A DNA stretch of 64,000 nucleotides from assembly GCF_950023065.1 (NCBI RefSeq), contig NC_088678.1, positions 27,022,580 through 27,086,579 on the forward strand, in the 5' to 3' direction. Of this stretch, positions 35,801 through 45,762 are shown one piece after another. The notes beneath the pieces are model-generated. The model was not told the origin of the DNA. It did not search any database and worked only from the letters and a program-made list of their open reading frames with translations. Position 1 is the stretch's first letter, and every line of letters starts with the position of its first letter. The position numbers and the translations under genes are program-made. This DNA is from Planococcus citri. Taxonomy: Eukaryota > Arthropoda > Insecta > Hemiptera > Pseudococcidae.

Positions 35801-38800
35801 AATAATTCTGTCATTTAATAAAAATTAGGAATGGTGTTCTTTTACGTCTCATATTGTATCAATTTTCCACAGCTTTCGCCCTCGCTTCGCTGGGGCTAGA
35901 TCATTTTTCTTTTCTTTTCTCTGACCGAAGTTGAAGGGTAGAAAAATACGACTCCTCAAATCAAAAATAATGCTGTTTTACTACTCAGGAATTGTGAATT
36001 TTCGAAAGCTTTTGCCCTCGCTTCGCTCGAACGTTTATTCATTTTTTTTAACTATGATAAACCTATGAAATTTTCTGAAAACTTTTAAAAATTGCCCTCG
36101 CTTCGCTCGAACGTTTATTCATTTTTTTTAACTATGATAAACCTATGAAATTTTCTGAAAACTTTTAAAAATTTGTAAATTTGGGTTTCGTCACGCCTCT
36201 GAAAATAAAATGTAATATTTCATGTGGAAAGTTTTTTCTCACCTCCTTTTTATTACTTATATTAAAAAAATTTTTAGTCACTTTTTTGATTACATTTTGA
36301 TTACTAAAGTTGATATTTTTTTGAGAAAAATTCGAGTACAATCCCTGATATTAAAATTTTTCATCAAAGTATGTTTCCCTTACTCAATTTTGATGTCTAA
36401 AAAGTAAGCAAGGGTACGTGAGGCGTGATGAAAGTATAACTTGAAATGAAAATATGTCGTATGAAAAAAATATGAAAAAAGTACGAAATTTCGTTTTTTG
36501 GATTTCGTAGTCATTAGACAAGAAATTTATCAGGTCTATTTTGAATATTATTAATTTTTTTGTTTCTTTTAAAAATTATAAATTTTCGAAGTTTTTTTCG
36601 GCAATTTTGTAAAAATGAATGAGTGGGGTGGGGGGGGGTCCTTGGTGCATTTTTAATTTTAAAAATGTCCTTCCAAAACGTCCTTCCAAGGTCCTTCTTT
36701 TTTTAGTTTTCAGATTTTGTTAAGACACCCTGCAAAAGCTTCAAAATTAGTTCAAAAATTTTAAAAATAGGTAGGAAACAAGTTAGTGGAAGAGGAAGTG
36801 CACCGTTCTTTAGTTTTTGCGCGGCTTTTTCGTAAATATACGACGCGAGTCTCTTATGATTGGTTTGTTTTCAACTTTGGTAAGTACATGTGAAATGTAT
36901 ATCTAAATGCAGATCTTGAATATTGATTTGATATATTTTTTTTAATCGCTCATTTTTCTCGGAACTAATTGTAAGGGGGTTTGGGAAAATTTTTGTCTGG
37001 ACATAAATTGAAGAGATATAAAATTTCCTATCGATTGGACCAATTTTTTTTATTCAATTTCATACAGAAATTCCGATTTTCACATTCTATTTATGGACAG
37101 ATTTTTTTATATGTTGATTTTAAATTGAAATTACGCAATATTTTGAGTGAACACATAGGTACTGTAATTTAATAAACCAATTCTAATGGTTTTTTTACCA
37201 AAAGAGTAACTACTTCTTACAACTTGAAGCTTTGGAAACTTTTGAACGGTAAACGCTAGCGCTTTCGGTAAAAAAAGCCATCATTTTGAAAGATGATAAA
37301 ATTCTGGACATTTTTGTTTATTAAACTACACTATTACCTATGTATTCCCTGAAAATTTTGCGTAATTTCAATTCAAAATCAACATAAAAAAAAATCTGTT
37401 CATAAAAATAATGTGCAAATCGCCATTTCTGTACAAAATTGAGAAAAAAAATTGGTCCAATCGGTATAGGAAATTTTATCCTCTTCAATTTATGTCCTGA
37501 CAAAAATTTTCTCAAACCCGTTCAATTCCGAAAAATTTGCGTTTTCAAATTTGCATTAGTTTTTTTTCACAAATCGCGATCAATATTTTGATTTAATTGA
37601 ATATGAAACAGCTACAGTCGATATTTTGACAATATCGATAGTATCGCATCACTGCATATTTTTTAAAAAAAAACAAAAAACAACAAAATGCAATAACTAT
37701 CTTGCAATTTGTGGTTCGCTGATCGCTTGTTGGAAACTTAGCAACATTGAACGCGTTAACGATTACACTTTTAAAACACTTCTCACAAAGTCAGTCTGGT
37801 ATATGAATGTTCGGCCGCCAGAACGATTTTTGTAAAAAAAAAAGTACATTTTTACGCAAAAGCTCATTTTTATCATAATAATTATTAGTTCAGTGGCAAA
37901 ATATATTTTTTGGGCGATAAATGGCAAATTATGATAAAGCTTTGAAGTTTGGTATGATGAACAAGGACCAAAAGAAAATTTTTAAGCCCGGGAGGCAATC
38001 GCCAAGTCCCATAGGAGGGGAATGGGGGTGTTTTGGGGGGAGGGTTCAACCCCCCATTTTTCCAAATGGAGCTAACGGGGCGATACTGGTGTCAATTCCA
38101 CATGATTGAACACCGCTGAGTTCGAAAATACCATTACATACTTTCAAAATCTGAGGAAGAGGCATGCCTCAAATTTGAGATTTTCTGAGTGAAGTTTTTG
38201 CATTTTTTTCATTCATTATGAATGACCCTGTACATAATGAATAATCACATCCCTGTCAAAACTACTCAAAACTTCGTAATCTGCTGCCAAAAATAACGTA
38301 CTTATATACCCCTTTGAACTTATGATTTTTTTGAATTTTGATTGCATCTTAATAATTTCAACTTCAAATAAGTAAATATTCAAATTTGGTTTTGGAATTT
38401 TTGGACGTCATTTTGCCTAAATTTTCTTATCCTTGTCGTTAACAGTGCGAGAGTGGAACCTAGACCACCATATAAAATTAATTCTCGTAGGTATTTCCAT
38501 TTTTTTGGTTACCTACGAATAAATTCCCACGAACGAAAAAACAAAGTGAAAGTATCTCACCTAAACAAGCTCCTGGCTGAGGTTCACTTTTATACTTCCA
38601 ATCCAGCTGACTCAATTGCAAATAAGCTGCTAATAATGGTACGTCTGATAATTCAGTTTCGTCACCTCCGGCTTCCAGCAACAACACCGTCCAGTTTTCC
38701 ATTTCTGATAATCGATTCGCAACAACGGCTCCTAATTTGGAATTAAATCGTACGTATTATTATTATTAGTTTATCTAATCGACGACGTACGAGTACGAAT

Positions 38801-39100
38801 ACTACGAACACACGTGAAAGTAACAAAGCCTTCGCGAAAGTTGCGCGATCGTGCATCGACGAGGGAGGAAATTCACTTCTAGAACTTACCAGCAGATCCG
38901 CCGCCCACTACTATAAAATCGTATTGTGGCTGGAGCATTTCGGTTTCTATATCGATAGGTCTAGATTCCGGATCCATTAGCTCGTAATGAAAATACGCCA
39001 AAGCTGCTATCAGTAAAGGTGCAAACCAGGCGACATTGGAGGCCGCATTGGCCGCTACACCGGCCAAAGCTACCGGTAAAGCTGGTACGACGCTGCTCAT
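31394..39100 (-). CDS. GMC-family FAD oxidoreductase, glucose-dehydrogenase-like (whole gene)
   Basis: Joining exons 38890-39100, 38561-38731 and 31394-32898 gives 628 aa, typical of insect glucose dehydrogenase-like GMC enzymes. These oxidise alcohols or sugars with FAD; the exact substrate cannot be read from sequence. A hydrophobic stretch (residues about 20-37) may be a signal or membrane anchor. The FAD dinucleotide fold is GGGSAG (66-71) with LLLEAGG following. GMC signature 1 begins at RGKVIGGSS (138-146) and signature 2 is GSVNSPQILMLSGIG (315-329). The catalytic His556 is in HPVGTCKMG, and the partner Asn602 is in SGNTNAP. Introns are 158 bp and 5662 bp. An acceptor at 39109-39110 implies an upstream untranslated exon. 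No defect is seen. Confidence 0.94.
34245..34490. mobile_element. MITE, 246 bp, TA-flanked, long terminal inverted repeats
   Basis: Ends read TACTCTCTAAATT.. and ..AATTTAGAGAGTA, so the element proper (CTCTCTAAATT) is bounded by TA on both sides, as expected for Tc1/mariner-related MITEs. The arms match for about 60 bp (through GAAACAGTGAAATTTCACTG, 'cttagcagtca' and 'gacattttccct') and more loosely to the centre. The subterminal box CAGTGAAATTTCACTG is itself a perfect palindrome. It sits in the GMC intron. Confidence 0.82.
36012..36171. repeat. Exact 80-bp tandem duplication
   Basis: The sequence starting TTGCCCTCGCTTCGCTCGAA at 36012 is repeated from 36092, and the two 80-bp units appear identical. 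The copies carry the dispersed GCCCTCGCTTCGCTC motif. Identity suggests a recent duplication or an assembly artefact. Confidence 0.88.
36949..37548. repeat. Foldback of about 600 bp in the GMC intron
   Basis: The left arm (about 36949-37170) and right arm (about 37325-37548) are reverse complements, for example 'tttttgtctggacataaattgaag' with 'cttcaatttatgtcctgacaaaaa' and 'ctatcgattggaccaat' with 'attggtccaatcggtatag'. Identity is high over about 220 bp. The loop contains 'acttttgaacggtaaacgctagcgctttcggt', related to the 3.2-kb repeat. In the transcript it would form a long hairpin. Confidence 0.8.
37931..38202. repeat. Dispersed repeat, inverted partner of 7551-7832
   Basis: Reverse complement of the repeat at 7551-7832, with a G-rich run (about 38020-38045) where the other copy has C. 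It lies inside the large GMC intron. Confidence 0.75.
38561..38731 (-). CDS. GMC oxidoreductase, coding exon 2 (57 aa, FAD-binding part)
   Basis: Follows an AG at 38732-38733. The first two bases complete the last Gly of GGGSAG, and the exon then reads AVVANRLSEMENWTVLLLEA and ends QPGACL plus one base before a GTGAGA donor. Contains the second strand of the FAD fold (VLLLEAGGDE). Confidence 0.93.
38890..39100 (-). CDS. GMC oxidoreductase, coding exon 1 (N-terminus)
   Basis: Starts at the ATG at 39098-39100 (MSSVVPALPVAL) and ends within GGGSAG before a GTAAGT donor at 38889. Hydrophobic residues from about 20 to 37 (ASNVAWFAPLLIAALAYF) may direct secretion or membrane anchoring. The next possible Met is 42 codons later, beyond this segment, so the first ATG is preferred. 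Confidence 0.9.
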
Positions 39101-41561
39101 ATTTCGAGCTAAAAATCAAGATTAGAGAAAAAAAAAGTTACTTATTGGATTCCGCACGATTTTGTGGGTACCTAAGCTAAGCGATTCATTTGTTTCTTAT
39201 GCTGGTACACGATGCAAGGAGGAGGAGATAGGCGAGTATGAAACGTTTGAAATTTTTATCGTCAAAAAATTCATTTTTTGAAACGAATTATGAACTATAA
39301 AGGAGATAGGTAGAGTACGACGGATCAGGTTAATGGTAATCTTGTCTGTTATTAACGACTGTGAAAGTTCTGTATGTGGATTATGTGTGCGTTTGGCACA
39401 CAAAACATCTGCGAGAAAGGCGCATCGCCAATGAGCCTTGTGATATTAGTCACGTTCATTCTCGTTCTACTGTTTCAATTGTCGACGTAGGTAGGTAGGT
39501 AGCCTACATCTCATCTAGGTATTGGTGAGGTGCTGTACCGAAAAAATCCAACTGGGTAGCATTTTTTTTCTGCTTCGCTTTCGCACTGTGTGATCTATTA
39601 TTTACCTATCGCGAGAAAATGTAGCGTGAATTCTGATTTATAATTCTTCATCCGATCTATCTATACCATAAGTTGTATTGTTATGGTCGTATGAATTATT
39701 ACAGTTAAGGAAGAAGCTATTGCTATGGTTTAATGGACAGTGAACGGTGTTGAAAGTAGAAGTGACGCTGTCGATGTTTCTGGTACTGTGCCATGACTTA
39801 TGGAAATCGAGTGGAAAGTTGTGGGAGTTGGATTAAATAGGTATTTAAGAATTACTATCCATATGAAAAATTGGGCCAGTTTTTTTGTTGAATTTTTCGC
39901 TTTTTTTTAGATCAATTTTACTAGAAAAAAATGTGTATGAAAATCTTCAATTTATTGATTTTTTGAAGGGGGGGGGGGTTGAAACCTAGTTCTACCCTTT
40001 ACCTCGATGTTGACAAATTCTTAGCCTTATGTATTTTTTTATAAAGAACACGTGAAAAAAATCCAAATCAATACCTTGGTATTTTCAGCTGCCCAAGTTG
40101 ATTTCTCAATTTTTGGAAATTTTTAAACATGTCGAAATAATTCAAAAATTGATTTTTACTTTCCACATGAAAAAAATTATTTTACGCTAGAAGCACCAAA
40201 GTCTTAGCTGTGCAAGTTGATATCTGGCTGTTTTGGATTTCTGGAGATAGGTATTTGACATTCTTGGGACAAAATTGATTATACGCTGAAGGTTCCAGAA
40301 GGTGTGAAATTCGCGGAAAACTGATTTGGAAAGTGTTTCATATTACCCATAATAACCAAAATTCCTGATTTTCAGCCCAATGTGACGCAATTTCAAAAAT
40401 GTCACTTTTTTTATTAATGATTGAATTATTTACTCATTTTGAAATTTCTGAGAATTCGAGAAAAATATAGAAATCGACTAATTCTGGATTTGGGAGTTTT
40501 TCGAATTGCTCTTTCCAAAAATCCTGAAATACTTGAAAAATTAGGGATGGAAGATTGGAGTAGTTTTCGTATTACAGAGGCTCGTACTATAGGTTGCCTC
40601 TGTTTTCTATGTAGATTTAATGGAATTAATAACCTTACTTACTTATAATGAATTTTTGAAGACTTTCTATGCTTTATAATTCGTTGATCGTTTCCTTCTT
40701 TAAATAAAATCCATAATTACCTACTAAAATTTTTTCAAGGAGGGGGTGCATGGCGGAGGGTAAATGGATTATTCAGGAGCCCAGAAATAATATCGTGATA
40801 TTTATCAAGATTATAACTTTTTCAATAAAAATGCTTGCGAGAAAAAAAAATCAGAAAAAATAATTAGGTCATCGATGGAAATCGAGGGGGAATAGTTTGA
40901 ATTCATACTTAGCGTATTTACATCGTGATTGTAAAAATATTAGGTAAATAAACTCGTAAAAAGGACAACTTTGCATTCACTTGAAGAAAAAAAATAATTG
41001 TTTACTTACTTTTTAATCATTCGTCATCAAAACACTTCTAGAGGTACTTTTCTTTTCTAATACATCATTCGTTTAGGTATCACAAATCGACGCGACAGTC
41101 ACGAGAAAAAACAACCAAATTCACGCCGAACAGAGAAAAAAATAAAAACGAATTTGAAAAAATATCGATATCACAGAATCTCGAACAAACCGTCCGAATT
41201 AGTACAGCCTTGAACTTGAACAATCGAGTTATAGTTTTTGATGGTTTATGGATGTTTAGACGCGAGAGAAGAAAACCCCCTTCTACTGTCGTTGTCCAGT
41301 AACGGTACCTTATTCCAGTGATACCAAAACGGTTCACCTTGTAATCGGTTCGATACGGTGTTAGAATGTGTAATGGATTGACCATCGTGGTAATGGTCAG
41401 GTACAACCGACTCTATACACATACGTTCGGGAATACCCTCATCGAACGTATTGGTAAACTATTTCAGCTGATTGGTGTCTCGAGAAGGTAAAACAATGGG
41501 TTTAATAATTGCGATTTCGTACCACTTGAAATTCGTCTAGGTATCGTGTTCGCGTACTTCA
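39101..41561. other. Upstream region of the GMC gene
   Basis: A T-rich tract and AG at 39109-39110 form the acceptor of an untranslated 5' exon whose position is unknown. A (TAGG)n tract lies near 39486-39502 and a G-run at 39968. A 108-codon minus-strand frame at 41080-41406 has no domain I recognise. No other gene is seen. Confidence 0.4.
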
Positions 41562-41944
41562 ATGCCGGTTCCAGACTATGCGCGGTTCGCGTTTCGTGGT
41601 TCGCATTTTGAGATTCGTGAAGGATTCGCGATAAAAATGATGAAATACGAAACACCTCGAATTTGCACTCTACACACTATTCGTATTTCGTCGATATATG
41701 TACATTTGACAAGAACGAACTTGAAAATTCGTCAACGAATCGCGAATCCCTTTGACGATTCGTCTAAAAACCGCCCGGTCGAGAGATCGGGCGCGAAACG
41801 CGAAACGTGAAAAAACTGATTCGTGATGATTGCGAATCACCACGAACAGGTGCGAAATGTGATCTACACACTATTCGCAGTTCGCGATATATTCGCGAAT
41901 CATGTTTTTTTCGTGGTGATTCGCGCATAGTCTGGAACCGGCAT
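41562..41944. mobile_element. MITE-like element, 383 bp, perfect 23-bp terminal inverted repeats
   Basis: The left end starts ATGCCGGTTCCAGACTATGC (41562) and runs 23 bp to 41584; its exact reverse complement is 41922-41944. The interior is unusually rich in TTCGCG/CGCGAA words for this window and is partly self-complementary. No coding capacity is convincing. The target duplication is uncertain. Confidence 0.82.
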
Positions 41945-42123
41945 AACTTGTACATATGTGCGAAAAATGTTGATGTTGATGACCTTATTTATCCAGCTAA
42001 AATATGGGTATGTTTACGTGCGAATATTTACACTTTACAGTTTCATTCGTGCCATTTTAGGTTTGGTGTTATTGTTATTTTCAAAATATGGAATTTTAAA
42101 AATCAGTATGAAGGCCTCGGGAC

Positions 42124-42591
42124 TAGAGATGTGCACTTTTCAGAAAAGTAATTTGGGTGAAATGAAAAGTGTGAAAAGTAAATCGAGTGAGTTTCATTTT
42201 AAAGCTCTCTGTAAGAGCTTCAAATTGATGTATTTTTTGCCTATCTGAAACACACAAAAAACAAAATCATTTTTTTCACCTACTTATAATCAAATAGTGG
42301 TAGTTTTGAGCCTTTCTAGAGCCTCTAACATTTTTGGTTTTTTCAGTTTTGAAAAAAATGTTGTGAAAAATATCAAAAATGGGTGCTGAATTGTGAAGGT
42401 GGAGGAGTAGAGAGAGTGAAACTTGATATTTGACTTCATCTATCAGGTCAGTGATCTCTGATGAGTAAATTGATTGGTCACTCGCTTTTTTTTTAGTAAA
42501 AACTGAAAAGTGAAATGAAAAGTAGGAACTTTTCTTTTCAACTTTTCATTGAAAGAAAAGTACTTTTCACTTTTCACACTGCACATCTCTA
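42124..42591. mobile_element. MITE-like element, 468 bp, TAGAGATGTGCA ends
   Basis: TAGAGATGTGCA (42124-42135) and its exact reverse complement TGCACATCTCTA (42580-42591) bound the element. The terminal TA at each side may be the target duplication. Sub-terminal 'aaaagtgaaaag'-type words occur at both ends in opposite orientation. No transposase. Confidence 0.75.
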
Positions 42592-43897
42592 CTCGAGACT
42601 GCTTTGTCATCAATCGATTCAGGAGATTGAAAATAATCAACCGTTCCGACGCCTTTGCATGATTTGTTGAAAGCGAGAAAATTTGTTAAGCGTGATCGAT
42701 CTCGTATACTTGTAAACCAAATTTCGACTTTCCCCACATCATTTCGGTTTAGAGATCTTTTTTCATTTTGAAAAAATTCATCGACGCCGATCAGAATGAA
42801 ATTTTACCCACGTACCTATTGGACATGGGATGATGGGAGAGCAACTTGCAGCTGATATTCGGTTTTTCTTGAAGTGGCAGGAATGTATGGATTTTCAAAA
42901 ATCCAATTCTTCACCCCATGGATTTTATAATTTTTTGAGACGAACGTAAAAGGTTCTTTGACAAAAATTGTCCATCTCCAAAACTGAAGGCGCTGCGGGC
43001 AACCATATACATATACGTAGATGCAATAGGGTCATTCCACCAAGAAGTGGTAAGAGGGGGGGTGGCGATTTTTTTGAAATTTTCCCTGTGGAACAAGACC
43101 TTTTGGAGGTATGGCCAATGGCGCAAATCGGAGCCTTCTAGCCCTGTTTTAAAGGCTGTTAGGGAGGGGGGGTGTCAATATTTTCTGTGAACTTGAAATA
43201 TCTTCCATTTCAGCAGAGGATTAATCGATACCCACGATACCTACCAAAATGGAACTTTTTCCAATAATTAATGCACGTATCTAACATTCAAATTTCAATT
43301 ATTGTCGGAAAAATTACAATTTTTTGTCCGAAAGATGACATGAACCCCCCCCCCCCCCCAACCTCCAAATAGCATGACTTCGAACAGTCACTGGTAAAAA
43401 ATAATCGTGGAGCCGCGAAAATCTTATATATTAAGGAACCGTGAGAATCGTATTGCAGGAGCCGTGAGTGGAATCGGAATCGGAGCCGTGGATTGAATGG
43501 AATCGCAAATTGCGACTCCAAATCCGATTCCCATTTCAAAGGAATCGTATAACAGGGAATCTAGATTCCCAATGTGATGGAATCGCAACTTTCAGAATCG
43601 GGATCCGAAATTGCCGGAATCGCGCCAACTCTGCTGAGTTTTACACAACCTGTCTGGTGATATTCTGATGTATTTCGTCATGTTGCATCACAAAATGATC
43701 AGATAAAACTCATCGAAATAGAAACCACAGATTCCCTTTTTGCACACCCTGTCTGGTGAATTTTCAATACTTTTTTTTCAGGTTTTATTCAAAAACCACC
43801 AGATAACACTTTTTTTTTTTTTGATTTAAAACATGAAAAAAAAATGTTTATAGGTCTCGAAAGGGTTAAACTAATTAGTAGGGATAATTATACTTAC
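42592..43897. other. No gene recognised
   Basis: Holds G- and C-runs (43057, 43166 and 43343) and, from 43440 to 43620, many spaced 'ggaatcg'/'gaatcg' words that look like a degenerate short tandem repeat. Any continuation of the candidate gene at 43898-44390 would lie here, but I found no convincing exon. Confidence 0.4.
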
Positions 43898-43997
43898 ACC
43901 ATAAATGTCTTAAATGTCTAGCATGGAGTGTTTCGTTCGCTGAAATGGGCATCCGTATTTGCGTCACATTCAAGCTGAATTCTGCATTTCTGGTCGA
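43898..43997 (-). CDS. Candidate exon B of an unrecognised minus-strand gene
   Basis: After TTTATTTAGAG on the minus strand the frame reads STRNAEFSLNVTQIRMPISA and then NETLHARHLRHLW up to a GTAAGT donor at 43897. Using the second AG keeps the frame with the exon at 44112-44390. Composition looks like ordinary protein, but I do not recognise a family. The next exon was not found. Confidence 0.42.
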
Positions 43998-44111
43998 CTC
44001 TAAATAAAAACGAAACATAGTTTTTTTAATAAGAAACAATACAAAACACTTTTTTTAAAAAATTATACCTAGGTAGTAGGCTTTGTGCAAAAAACGTCTC
44101 TGGATACTTAC

Positions 44112-44390
44112 CACATCTCCAGTTGGCAAAAGTTTGTGTGCTGTTAAAACTGACTTAAAACAGTCAGAATCTGACTCGGTTTTTTCTCTTTCATTACGTT
44201 CATCTTCAATTTTTAATTTCAATTCGTAGCATAACATTTGTACGGCGGTCTGATTGAGCGAGTTTCATATCCAGTCTTTCAAATTTTCCAAATTTTTTAT
44301 ATCTGGCGAATGCTTATCATTTATGGTCACTGCCTTCAAATCAGTGATCCAGGCGGATTTGGTCCTGGTGGGCCTGCCCGTCATATCCTG
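44112..44390 (-). CDS. Candidate exon A of an unrecognised minus-strand gene, one in-frame stop
   Basis: A good acceptor (TTTTTTTGTTCCAG) precedes 93 codons in one frame that end at a perfect GTAAGT donor (44111). The reading starts QDMTGRPTRTKSAWITDLKA and later has MLCYELKLKIEDERNEREK, a charged and probably helical stretch. A TGA at 44265-44267 (codon 42) interrupts it; the frame is otherwise open on both sides. Either this is a decayed gene, the TGA is a sequence error or variant, or the exon really begins at the later AG near 44248. A retroelement piece lies 26 bp outside the acceptor. Confidence 0.42.
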
Positions 44391-44415
44391 CTGGAACAAA
44401 AAAAGTGCAACATAA

Positions 44416-45190
44416 GACAACGACGACAAATCTCGAAATAGCAAGCTTCCTCCTATCCTCCTGAAAGATGTCAACATCGGTAATATTCCAGAAGAAGCCA
44501 AAACCAAACTGCTGAATCTTATCAATGAGTATCGTGATTGTTTTGCACTTTCAACTTCAGAATTAGGCTGCGCTAAAACTGGTTCAATTTCCATTACCTT
44601 GAAGGATCCAACTCCATTTATGTATCGACCTTATCATTTGGCTCAAAGTGAGCAGAAGTTGGTGCAAGAAATGATTGATGATATGCTCAAATCTGATATC
44701 ATCCGCCCATCAGATTCTGAATTTGCTTCGCCTGTCCTTTTAGTTCAGAAGAAGAATCTGAAGAAGAGGCTCTGCATCGATTATCGACAATTGAACAGTC
44801 AAACCGTTAAAAACTGTCACCCTCTACCTCGAGTTGATGATCAAATTGATAAGTTAGCAAGTGGAGTGTACTTTTGCAGTTTGGATCTCAAATCTGGGTA
44901 TTATCAACTCCTAATGGATGAAGAATCGAAGAAGTATACAGCGTTTGTGACTCATGCTGGTCAATTCGAGTATAATTGTATGCCGTTTGGTCTAGCCAAT
45001 GCTCCAAGGGTGTTTCAAAGGTTCATGAATCGATATTCTGGCTCCTATACTTGGAATTGCCTCCATCTACTTGGATGATATTCTCCTCCATGCCAAAACC
45101 ATCGAAGAAGCATTGGAAGGCCTGAGAAAGTTCCTTGACCTCATCAGAGAAGAAAATCTAACCCTTAATCTCAAGAAATGTTACATATAG
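44416..45190 (+). pseudogene. Ty3/gypsy-type reverse transcriptase fragment, frameshifted
   Basis: Open from 44416 to a frame break near 45035, then continuing in another frame to a TAG at 45188-45190. Recognisable reverse-transcriptase landmarks are the pre-palm region, LCIDYRQLN, the FCSLDLKSGYYQL palm motif, the FEYNCMPFGLANAP motif, and the catalytic YLDD, which lies after the shift. Protease, RNase H and integrase are absent. The frameshift and truncation mean it is dead. It stops abruptly at a junction with a gag piece. Confidence 0.88.
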
Positions 45191-45762
45191 CTGGTGTGAA
45201 TGGAAGGAGAAATTAAAACAAGCTTTTCCTAACCAGAGAGATTACGCAACCTCTCTAACAACCATGTTGGAAAGAAAGAAGCTCAAGAATGAGAACTACT
45301 CTTCTTATTACTATGCTAAATATGCATTATTAATGGAATGTGGTATTACTGGGGTGAATGCTGTGTCTTGTTTAATACATGGCATTACTGATACGTACTA
45401 TTGTTGCTAGTGGTGCAAGGTCAGGTCGTTACACCACTCCTGAAGAAGTTTTGAAGTATCTCATTCAACACAACACAAAAGGTTCTGGTTCGAGTAATTC
45501 TCAGTCTGAGAATGCCCCTAGTACTCCCAGAGGCCCCAATAATCAAAATTTGGGCGCTTCTTCATCTGGTATGCCATCTAGTTCATCCAAAAATCGAATT
45601 ATGTGCCATAGATGCAAGAAACCTGGACATGTGGCTAAAAATTGCAGAGTAAAAATCCCTCCACATAATCAGGAGGAGAAAGCGGATGTCAAACCTGTTG
45701 TAACCTGTCACAAATGTGGTAAACCTGGGCACTATGCCAATGTGTGTCCGTTGTGGAAGTAG
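45189..45762 (+). pseudogene. Retroelement gag fragment with two CCHC zinc knuckles, frameshifted
   Basis: A capsid-like piece (SWCEWKEKLKQAF onward) runs in one frame to a stop at 45408-45410. The continuation is in another frame from about 45379, a one-base shift. It then has a Ser/Asn/Pro-rich linker, the knuckles CHRCKKPGHVAKNC and CHKCGKPGHYANVC, and a TAG at 45760-45762. This is the nucleic-acid-binding end of gag. It lies downstream of the polymerase piece although gag normally comes first, so the locus is rearranged. Confidence 0.85.

Larger units (their letters stand above)
32899..38560 (-). other. Large GMC intron (5.7 kb) with repeats
   Basis: Holds a degraded CTGGAG-family piece (33370-33850), the MITE at 34245-34490, a stretch of diverged 'gcaaaa..gcgagactt' filler (34600-35280), GCCCTCGCTTCGCTC motif copies at 35.88-36.1 kb, an 80-bp duplication (36012-36171), a foldback (36949-37548), and the inverted partner of the 7.6-kb repeat (37931-38202). 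No exon is seen. Confidence 0.7.

Noticed and set aside
41080..41406. 108-codon minus-strand frame upstream of the GMC gene
   Set aside because: No domain, and the possible start is a TAC-rich chance context; more likely untranslated or promoter DNA.
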